NCBI RefSeq assembly: GCF_013364235.1
Contig: NZ_CP054919.1
Location: 2,469,345 to 2,533,344 of the forward strand
Direction of reading: 5' to 3'
Source of the DNA: Kitasatospora sp. NA04385
GTDB lineage: Bacteria > Actinomycetota > Actinomycetes > Streptomycetales > Streptomycetaceae
DNA length: 64,000 nt
This document shows, piece by piece, positions 57,801-64,000 of the stretch. Every line of letters begins with the position of its first letter. Positions within the stretch are counted from its first letter, which is position 1. Under the pieces are notes generated by a model. The model had not been told where the DNA came from and made no database searches. It saw only the letters and a list, made by a program, of their open reading frames with translations. Position numbers and translations under genes: made by a program.

Positions 57801-59872
57801 CCAGCCCCGAGACCCCCGAGAACCCGCCGACGGACGGGGCCCCCGGCAAGCCCGACCTGTCCAAGGCCGGAGCCGACGGGGCCGCCGAGGCGCCCGGAGG
57901 CTCCGGGACGCCCGCGCCGTCCGGCTCGCAGGAAGCCGCCGCCCGGCGCGGTGGAGGCGGCCCGGGCCGGTTCATGGGCGCGCAGGGCACCGAGAAGTCC
58001 AAGGACTTCGGCGGCTCCGCCAAACGCCTGTTCGCCCTGCTCGGTCCCGAGCGCACGCTGCTGTTCACCGTGCTGGGCTTCGGCGTGCTCGGCGTGGGCT
58101 GCCAGGTGCTCGGCCCCCGGGTGCTCGGCAAGGCCACCGACCTGATCGTGGCCGGCTGGACGGGCATGCAGACCGAAGGTGCGCCCAGCAAGGCGGCCGC
58201 CGTCGAGGGCGCCCGTGCCCGGGGCGGTGACAACGCCGCCGACCTGCTCTCCACCATCGACTTCACGCCCGGCCACGGCATGGACTTCGGCGCCATCGGC
58301 AGCATCCTGCTCTGGGTGCTCGGCATCTACCTGGCCGCGGTCCTGTTCGGCGTGGTGCAGGGCCGGCTGGCCGCGCTGGCGATCAACCGGACGGTGTTCC
58401 GGCTGCGCGAGGAGGTCGAGGCGAAGCTGTCCCGGCTGCCGCTCAGCTACTTCGACCGGCAGCCGCGCGGCGAGGTGCTCAGCCGGGTCACCAACGACAT
58501 CGACAACATCAACCAGTCCATGCAGCAGACCATGGGCCAGGTGGTGAACTCGCTGCTCACCATCGTCGGCGTGCTGGCGATGATGTTCTGGATCTCCCCG
58601 CTGCTGGCCGTGATCGCGCTGGTCTCGGTACCGGTCTCGGTGGTGGTCGCCACCAAGGTCGGCAAGCGCGCCCAGCCGCAGTTCGTCAAGCAGTGGGGCT
58701 CGACCGGCAAGCTGAACGCGCACATCGAGGAGATGTTCACCGGGCACAGCCTGGTGAAGGTCTTCGGCCGCCAGAAGGAGGCCGCCGAGCTCTTCGAGCA
58801 GGAGAACCAGGCGCTCTACGAGGCGTCCTTCAAGGCGCAGTTCATCTCGGGCGTCATCCAGCCCGCGATGATGCTGGTGGGCAACATCAACTACGTGCTG
58901 GTCGCGGTGGTCGGCGGCCTGCGGGTGGCCAGCGGCGCGCTGTCGATCGGCGACGTGCAGGCGTTCATCCAGTACTCCCGGCAGTTCAGCCAGCCGCTCA
59001 GTCAGGTCGCCTCGATGGCCAACCTGGTGCAGTCCGGCGTGGCCTCCGCCGAGCGGGTCTTCGAACTGCTGGACGCCGAGGAGCAGTCCCCCGAGCCCCA
59101 GCACCCCGAGCGCCCCGCCGAGCTCCGCGGCCGGGTCGCGTTCGAGGAGGTCTCCTTCCGCTACGAGCCCGGCAAGCCGCTGATCGACGGCCTGTCGCTG
59201 AAGGTCGAACCCGGCCACACGGTGGCCATCGTCGGCCCCACCGGCGCGGGCAAGACCACCATGGTCAACCTGCTGATGCGCTTCTACGAGGTCAGCGGCG
59301 GCCGGATCACCCTGGACGGCGTGGACATCGCCGCGATGTCCCGCGAGGACCTGCGCTCCGGCATCGGCATGGTCCTCCAGGACACCTGGCTGTTCGGCGG
59401 CACCATCGCCGAGAACATCGCCTACGGCGCCGGGTCCGCCACCCGCGAGCAGGTCGTCGCCGCCGCGAAGGCCGCCCACGTCGACCGCTTCGTGCGGACC
59501 CTGCCCGAGGGCTACGACACCGTCCTGGACGACGAGGGCACCGGCGTCAGCGCCGGCGAGAAGCAGCTGATCACCATCGCCCGGGCCTTCCTCGCCCAGC
59601 CCTCCATCCTGGTCCTCGACGAGGCCACCAGCTCCGTCGACACCCGCACCGAGGTGCTGATCCAGCGCGCCATGGCCGAACTGCGCACCGGACGCACCAG
59701 CTTCGTCATCGCCCACCGCCTCTCCACCATCCGGGACGCCGACGTCATCCTGGTGATGGAGAACGGCTCGATCGCCGAACAGGGCACCCACGACGAGCTG
59801 ATCGCCGCCGACGGCGCCTACGCCCGCCTCTACCAGGCCCAGTTCGCCCAGGCCGTGGCCGAGGTCGACTGA
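57797..59872 (+). CDS. ABC exporter half-transporter with canonical Walker B (subunit B)
   Basis: 691 aa. A disordered Pro/Gly/Ala-rich N-terminus of about 70 residues precedes the six-helix domain. The ATPase has Walker A GPTGAGKTT near 480, Walker B VLDEATSSVD near 605 with catalytic Glu, and switch His in IAHRLSTI near 638. Its signature is VSAGEKQL rather than SGGQ. Paired with subunit A, the standard logic of asymmetric exporters gives one active and one degenerate site. Substrate unknown; lipid, peptide or drug are possible. Confidence 0.94.
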   Translation: MTSPETPENPPTDGAPGKPDLSKAGADGAAEAPGGSGTPAPSGSQEAAARRGGGGPGRFMGAQGTEKSKDFGGSAKRLFALLGPERTLLFTVLGFGVLGVGCQVLGPRVLGKATDLIVAGWTGMQTEGAPSKAAAVEGARARGGDNAADLLSTIDFTPGHGMDFGAIGSILLWVLGIYLAAVLFGVVQGRLAALAINRTVFRLREEVEAKLSRLPLSYFDRQPRGEVLSRVTNDIDNINQSMQQTMGQVVNSLLTIVGVLAMMFWISPLLAVIALVSVPVSVVVATKVGKRAQPQFVKQWGSTGKLNAHIEEMFTGHSLVKVFGRQKEAAELFEQENQALYEASFKAQFISGVIQPAMMLVGNINYVLVAVVGGLRVASGALSIGDVQAFIQYSRQFSQPLSQVASMANLVQSGVASAERVFELLDAEEQSPEPQHPERPAELRGRVAFEEVSFRYEPGKPLIDGLSLKVEPGHTVAIVGPTGAGKTTMVNLLMRFYEVSGGRITLDGVDIAAMSREDLRSGIGMVLQDTWLFGGTIAENIAYGAGSATREQVVAAAKAAHVDRFVRTLPEGYDTVLDDEGTGVSAGEKQLITIARAFLAQPSILVLDEATSSVDTRTEVLIQRAMAELRTGRTSFVIAHRLSTIRDADVILVMENGSIAEQGTHDELIAADGAYARLYQAQFAQAVAEVD

Positions 59873-59891
59873 CGGCCGCCCCGCCGCCCGA

Positions 59892-59933
59892 CGCGCCGGG
59901 GGAGGTCCGCACCAGCGGGCCTCCCCCGGCGCG
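59892..59933 (+). terminator. Terminator downstream of the ABC exporter
   Basis: Perfect 14-bp stem (CGCGCCGGGGGAGG/CCTCCCCCGGCGCG) with a 14-nt loop, 20 nt beyond the stop. Confidence 0.75.
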
Positions 59934-60045
59934 TTCGTGCTCCCCGGCCCGGCCCCGCCTCCGGCCTCCCGTCGCTTTTCCACGCTCCTGACGGCAGGTC
60001 AGTGCCGCCCGCTCCGGGCGCCGTTGGCCGCGCTACGGTGGCCGG

Positions 60046-60957
60046 GTGCCCGATCAGAACGCCGCCGCCACCGCGTCCGCCGCCGCTGCCGCCGAGGTCT
60101 TCCAGGCCGAGCGCCGCTACCTGGGCGCGGTCGCCTACCGCCTGCTGGGCTCGATCGCCGACGCCGAGGACGTGCTGCAGGACGCCTGGCTGCGCTGGCA
60201 GTCCGCCGACCGCTCGGACGTGGCCGACCCGCGCGCGTACCTGACCACGGTGGTCACCCGGCTCTGCTACGACCAGCTGGGCTCGGCCCGGGCCCGGCGG
60301 GAGGCGTACGTCGGCGAGTGGCTGCCGGAGCCGGTGCTGACCACCGGCGGCCCCGCCGAGCCCGCCGAACTGGCCGAACTGGGCGAGCAGGTGTCGGTGG
60401 CGATGCTGGCGGTGATGGAGCAGCTGACCCCGGCCGAGCGGGCGGCGTTCGTGCTGCACGACGTCTTCGCGGTCGGCTTCGACGAGATCGCCCCGGCCCT
60501 GGAGCGCTCCCCCGAGGCCACCCGGCAGCTCGCCTCACGGGCCCGCCGCCGGATCCGGGACGGCGGCCGGCGCGGCCCGGTCGACCCGGCCGAGCACCAC
60601 CGGGTGGTGACGGCGTTCACCGCCGCGGCCACCGGCGGCGACCTGGCCGCGCTGCTGGCGCTGCTCGACCCCGAGGTGGCCTGGCACGCCGACGGCGGCG
60701 GCATCGTCAACGCGGTGCGCCGGCCGGTGTTCGGCGCGCTGCGCGTCGCCCGGCTGCTGCACAAGCTCTCCGGCCGCTGGATCGACGCCGAACGCCCGCT
60801 GGTGCCGGCCTCGGTCAACGGCGAGCCGGGCGCGGTCTGGTACTCGGCGCCCGGCGAGGTCGGCGGCGTGATGGCGTTCACCGTCGAGGACGGCCTGATC
60901 ACCGCCGCGTACGTGATGGTGAACCCGGAGAAGCTCGGCCACCTCCAAGGGTTGTGA
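60046..60957 (+). CDS. ECF41-type RNA polymerase sigma factor (SigJ-like)
   Basis: 303 aa. Sigma2 domain with LLGSIADAEDVLQDAWLRW, sigma4 with LTPAERAAFVLHDVFAVGFD then EIAPALERSPEATRQLASRA, and a C-terminal SnoaL-like extension with the ECF41 hallmark WHADGGG near residue 218 and NPEKL near the end. In this group the extension modulates sigma activity in place of an anti-sigma factor. The start is GTG 60046, leaderless, 6 nt after TACGGT. Target gene is probably the adjacent oxidoreductase. Confidence 0.93.
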   Translation: MPDQNAAATASAAAAAEVFQAERRYLGAVAYRLLGSIADAEDVLQDAWLRWQSADRSDVADPRAYLTTVVTRLCYDQLGSARARREAYVGEWLPEPVLTTGGPAEPAELAELGEQVSVAMLAVMEQLTPAERAAFVLHDVFAVGFDEIAPALERSPEATRQLASRARRRIRDGGRRGPVDPAEHHRVVTAFTAAATGGDLAALLALLDPEVAWHADGGGIVNAVRRPVFGALRVARLLHKLSGRWIDAERPLVPASVNGEPGAVWYSAPGEVGGVMAFTVEDGLITAAYVMVNPEKLGHLQGL

Positions 60958-60967
60958 CCCGGATCAC

Positions 60968-60994
60968 GGTCACACTCCGGCGGGCCGTCCCGTC
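60968..60994 (+). promoter_or_regulatory. Predicted ECF41 promoter of the oxidoreductase gene
   Basis: GGTCACA (60968-60974), exactly 16 nt, then CGTC (60991-60994). The published ECF41 target promoter consensus is TGTCACA-N16-CGTC; six of seven -35 bases and all of the -10 match. It lies 45 nt upstream of the gene next to the sigma factor, the position expected for ECF41 targets. Confidence 0.75.
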
Positions 60995-61038
60995 CCCCTT
61001 CCAGAACCGCCACCGGCGGGGTCACCGAGGAGGACGAG

Positions 61039-62139
61039 ATGACCGGCAAGCACATCGTGGTGATCGGCGCGGGCTACGCGGGGCTGTCCGCCGCCGCCGG
61101 GATCGGCCGCGGGCCGGACCGGGTCACCCTGATCGCCCCCGAGCAGCGCTTCGGGCACCGCGTCCGGCAGCACGAGATCGCCGCCGGCCGCCGGGTCGCC
61201 CGCCCCGAGATCGCCCGCGTGCTGCGCGGGCGCCGGGTCGTCCACCTGGCCACCCGGGCCGTCGCGCTCGACCTGGCCGCCCGCGAGGTGCGCACCGAGG
61301 ACGGCGGCCGGGTCGGGTACGACACCCTGGTGTACGCGCGCGGCAGCCGCACCGCCTGGGGCGACGTGCCGGGCGCCGCCGAGCACGCCTACTCGGCGGA
61401 GCGCGCCGAGGAACTGCGCGGCCGGCTCACCGCGGACCCGGCGCCCGCGACGCTCGCCGTGGTCGGCGGCGGGGCCACCGGCATCGAGCTGGCCGCCGAA
61501 CTGGCCGAGGCGTACCCCGACCGGCAGGTCCGGCTGGTCGCGGCCGGGCAGGTCGGCGGCTGGCTGTCGGAACGCGGCCGGGCGCACGTCCTGGCCGTGC
61601 TCGGCCGCCTCGGGGTGCGGGTCCACGAGCACCACCGGGTCACCGTCGTCACCGCGGACGGGCTGGTCTGCGAAGGCGCGGACGCGGACGGGCCGGGCCG
61701 CGCGGGCGCGGAGCTGCCCGCCCAGGTGGTGGTGTGGGCCGCCTCGATGGAGCCGCACCCGCTGGCCGCCGCCTCCGGCCTGGCCGTCAACGCGCGCGGC
61801 CGGGCCCTGGTGGACGAGCACCTGCGCTCGCGCTCGCACCCCGAGGTGCACGTGGTCGGGGACGCCGCCGCCGTCGAGGTGCCCGGCATCGGCGAGCTGC
61901 GGATGGCCTGCGCCACCGCGATGCCGCAGGGCCGCTACCTGGCCAAGCTGCTCACCGGCCGCACCGACGAGCCGTTCTCCTACCGCTACGTCACCCAGTG
62001 CCTGAGCCTGGGGCGCGGCGAGGCGCTGGTGCAGCTGATCCACGGCGACGACTCGATGCGGCCCCGGGTGCTGACCGGCGTGGCCGGGCGGCTGGTCAAG
62101 GCGGGCATCGTCAAGGGCCTGCCGCTGTCGCTGCGCTGA
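61039..62139 (+). CDS. FAD-dependent NADH-dehydrogenase-like oxidoreductase, ECF41 partner
   Basis: 366 aa. FAD-binding IVVIGAGYAGLSAAAG at the N-terminus, ATG-type loop region (YDTLVYARGSRTA), NAD-binding LAVVGGGATGIELAAELAEA near 140, and HVVGDAAAVEVPG near 270 for the second FAD contact. Resembles type II NADH dehydrogenases and FAD oxidoreductases of the kind found next to ECF41 sigma factors. No membrane-anchoring helix is obvious. GAGGAGGA precedes the ATG. Confidence 0.9.
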   Translation: MTGKHIVVIGAGYAGLSAAAGIGRGPDRVTLIAPEQRFGHRVRQHEIAAGRRVARPEIARVLRGRRVVHLATRAVALDLAAREVRTEDGGRVGYDTLVYARGSRTAWGDVPGAAEHAYSAERAEELRGRLTADPAPATLAVVGGGATGIELAAELAEAYPDRQVRLVAAGQVGGWLSERGRAHVLAVLGRLGVRVHEHHRVTVVTADGLVCEGADADGPGRAGAELPAQVVVWAASMEPHPLAAASGLAVNARGRALVDEHLRSRSHPEVHVVGDAAAVEVPGIGELRMACATAMPQGRYLAKLLTGRTDEPFSYRYVTQCLSLGRGEALVQLIHGDDSMRPRVLTGVAGRLVKAGIVKGLPLSLR

Positions 62140-62144
62140 AACGG

Positions 62145-62188
62145 CGGCGGGCCGGCACCCCCCGGTGGAAGGGGGTGCCAGCCCGCCG
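62145..62188. terminator. Bidirectional terminator between the oxidoreductase and lepA
   Basis: CGGCGGGC + GGCACCCCC pairs with GGGGGTGCC + GCCCGCCG across one C/A mismatch, 8-nt loop, between convergent genes. Confidence 0.8.
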
Positions 62189-62208
62189 TAGCAGCCCGTC
62201 CGGAGAAG

Positions 62209-64000
62209 CTACTTCTTCTCCTTCGGGGCCTCCGCGTCCGTCGACAGCGCGGCGATGAAGGCCTCCTGCGGGACCTCCACCCGGCCGACCATCTTCATCC
62301 GCTTCTTGCCTTCCTTCTGCTTCTCCAGCAGCTTGCGCTTGCGCGAGATGTCACCGCCGTAGCACTTGGCGAGGACGTCCTTGCGGATCGCCCGGACCGT
62401 CTCGCGGGCGATCACCCGGGAGCCGATCGCGGCCTGGATCGGCACCTCGAACTGCTGGCGCGGGATCAGCTTCTGCAGCTTGCCGGCCATCATCACGCCG
62501 TAGTTGTAGGCCTTGTCCTTGTGCACGATCGCGGAGAACGCGTCCACCGCGTCGCCGTGCAGCAGGATGTCGACCTTGACCAGGTTGGCGGACTGCTCGC
62601 CGATGGGCTCGTAGTCGAGCGAGGCGTAGCCGCGGGTCTTGGACTTCAGCTGGTCGAAGAAGTCGAAGACGATCTCGGCGAGCGGCAGGGTGTAGCGCAG
62701 CTCCACCCGGTCCTCGGAGAGGTAGTCCATGCCCTGGAGGGTGCCGCGGCGGGACTGGCAGAGCTCCATGATCGCGCCGACGAACTCGTTCGGGGCGAGG
62801 ATGGTGCCGCGCACCACCGGCTCGAACACCTCGGCGATCTTGCCGGTGGGGAACTCGCTCGGGTTGGTGACGGTGTGCTCGGTGCCGTCCTCCATGATCA
62901 CCCGGTAGATCACGTTCGGGGCGGTGGAGATCAGGTCGAGGTTGAACTCGCGCTCCAGGCGCTCCCGGATGATCTCCAGGTGCAGCAGGCCGAGGAAGCC
63001 GCAGCGGTAGCCGAAGCCGAGCGCGACCGAGGTCTCCGGCTCGTAGACCAGTGCGGCGTCGTTCAGCCGCAGCTTGTCCAGCGCGTCGCGCAGCAGCGGG
63101 TAGTCCGAGCCGTCCAGCGGGTAGAGGCCGGAGAACACCATCGGGCGCGGGTCCTTGTAGCCGCCGAGGGCCTCGGTGGCGCCCTTGTTCTGCGAGGTGA
63201 TGGTGTCGCCGACCTTGGACTGCCGGACGTCCTTCACACCGGTGATGATGTAGCCCACCTCGCCGACGCCGAGGCCGTCGGCGACCTTGGGTTCCGGCGA
63301 GATGACGCCGATCTCCAGCAGCTCGTGGGTCGCGCCGGTGGACATCATGGCGATCCGCTCGCGCTTGGTGAGCTGGCCGTCCACCACTCGCACGTAGGTG
63401 ACCACGCCGCGGTAGGCGTCGTACACCGAGTCGAAGATCATCGCGCGGGCCGGGGCGTTCTTGACGCCGACCGGGGCCGGGATCTTCTCGACCACGTGGT
63501 CGAGCAGGTCCTCGACGCCGAGGCCGGTCTTGGCGGAGACCTTCAGCACGTCGGCCGGGTCGCAGCCGATGATGTGCGCGATCTCGGCGGCGTACTTCTC
63601 CGGCTGGGCGGCCGGCAGGTCGATCTTGTTGAGCACCGGGATGATCGTGAGGTCGTTCTCCAGCGCCAGGTACAGGTTGGCGAGGGTCTGCGCCTCGATG
63701 CCCTGGGCGGCGTCGACCACCAGGATGGTCCCCTCGCAGGCCGCGAGGGAGCGGGACACCTCGTACGTGAAGTCCACGTGGCCGGGGGTGTCGATCATGT
63801 TGAGGATGTGCGTCGTGCCCGCGTTCTCACCGGACCTGGGCGCCCACGGGAGGCGGACGGCCTGGGACTTGATGGTGATGCCGCGCTCGCGCTCGATGTC
63901 CATCCGGTCGAGGTACTGGGCGCGCATCTGCCGGGGGTCCACCACGCCGGTGATCTGCAGCATCCGGTCGGCGAGCGTCGACTTGCCGTGGTCGATGTGG
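62209..64000 (-). CDS. lepA: Elongation factor 4 (LepA), N-terminus off the window
   Basis: Translational GTPase that remodels stalled or mis-translocated ribosomes. About 597 residues are visible and the frame is open at the right edge, where the end of the P-loop ([12 protein letters not shown]) is readable. Further G motifs: [20 protein letters not shown] and [15 protein letters not shown]. The unique LepA C-terminal domain is complete ([20 protein letters not shown], then [20 protein letters not shown]). About 15-20 N-terminal residues are missing. Confidence 0.97.
   Translation of the reverse strand, partial: HIDHGKSTLADRMLQITGVVDPRQMRAQYLDRMDIERERGITIKSQAVRLPWAPRSGENAGTTHILNMIDTPGHVDFTYEVSRSLAACEGTILVVDAAQGIEAQTLANLYLALENDLTIIPVLNKIDLPAAQPEKYAAEIAHIIGCDPADVLKVSAKTGLGVEDLLDHVVEKIPAPVGVKNAPARAMIFDSVYDAYRGVVTYVRVVDGQLTKRERIAMMSTGATHELLEIGVISPEPKVADGLGVGEVGYIITGVKDVRQSKVGDTITSQNKGATEALGGYKDPRPMVFSGLYPLDGSDYPLLRDALDKLRLNDAALVYEPETSVALGFGYRCGFLGLLHLEIIRERLEREFNLDLISTAPNVIYRVIMEDGTEHTVTNPSEFPTGKIAEVFEPVVRGTILAPNEFVGAIMELCQSRRGTLQGMDYLSEDRVELRYTLPLAEIVFDFFDQLKSKTRGYASLDYEPIGEQSANLVKVDILLHGDAVDAFSAIVHKDKAYNYGVMMAGKLQKLIPRQQFEVPIQAAIGSRVIARETVRAIRKDVLAKCYGGDISRKRKLLEKQKEGKKRMKMVGRVEVPQEAFIAALSTDAEAPKEKK

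Overview
The window is a chromosomal segment of a high-GC actinobacterium, almost certainly a member of the Streptomycetaceae (Streptomyces or Kitasatospora). The evidence is the very GC-rich third codon positions, frequent GTG starts, ATGA/GTGA gene overlaps, GC-rich hairpin terminators mostly without T-runs, and a housekeeping gene set typical of that family: pyruvate phosphate dikinase, glyS, znuACB-zur, uppS-recO, leuA, era, phoH-ybeY-CorC, rnz, tricorn protease, rsmE, dnaJ-hrcA with a CIRCE element, hemW and lepA. No rRNA gene, tRNA gene, CRISPR array, prophage or complete insertion sequence was recognised.

Layout. 1-9.4 kb: a truncated XRE/TPR regulator (-); the nitrite reductase operon nirBD (+) behind a candidate GlnR site; a convergent SGNH lipoprotein and PAC2 protein (-); a GNAT acetyltransferase (+). 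9.4-16 kb: a membrane protein/winged-helix pair and an RNase Sa-type ribonuclease (-), then ppdK and dusB (-). 16-25 kb: a histidine kinase/response regulator/DUF4097-like operon (-), a less conserved + strand stretch with two coupled unknown genes, a NADAR-family protein and a large disordered protein, then glyS (-). 25.5-29 kb: the zinc regulon znuA, znuC, znuB, zur (+) with two Zur boxes at the promoter. 29-34 kb: uppS, recO, a TerB-like protein and leuA (-), the last preceded by a leucine-rich leader peptide and hairpin. 34-49 kb: a small emfourin-type protein (+), then a long run of - strand housekeeping genes from hrcA down to an alpha/beta hydrolase. 49-64 kb: htpX-pspAB (+), a lipoprotein (-), a DUF3097 protein (+), hemW and an acyl-CoA synthetase (-), a two-gene ABC exporter (+), an ECF41-type sigma factor with an NADH-dehydrogenase-like target (+), and lepA (-), which runs off the right edge.

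How the genes work together. The clearest circuits are: nitrogen control of nitrite assimilation (GlnR boxes to nirBD); zinc homeostasis (Zur represses its own transporter operon); leucine attenuation of leuA; heat-shock control of hrcA-dnaJ through CIRCE, with the membrane-quality protease HtpX divergent from it; and an ECF41 sigma factor whose predicted promoter (GGTCACA, 16 nt, CGTC) lies in front of the adjacent oxidoreductase. The least explained elements are a sequence resembling the actinobacterial pre-rRNA leader at 9.44 kb, a perfect operator-like palindrome between a secreted RNase and a membrane/HTH pair, a 42-nt hairpin at 18.9 kb, an inhibitor-like emfourin gene with no protease gene beside it, and a cytidine-deaminase-like protein without its zinc and catalytic residues.
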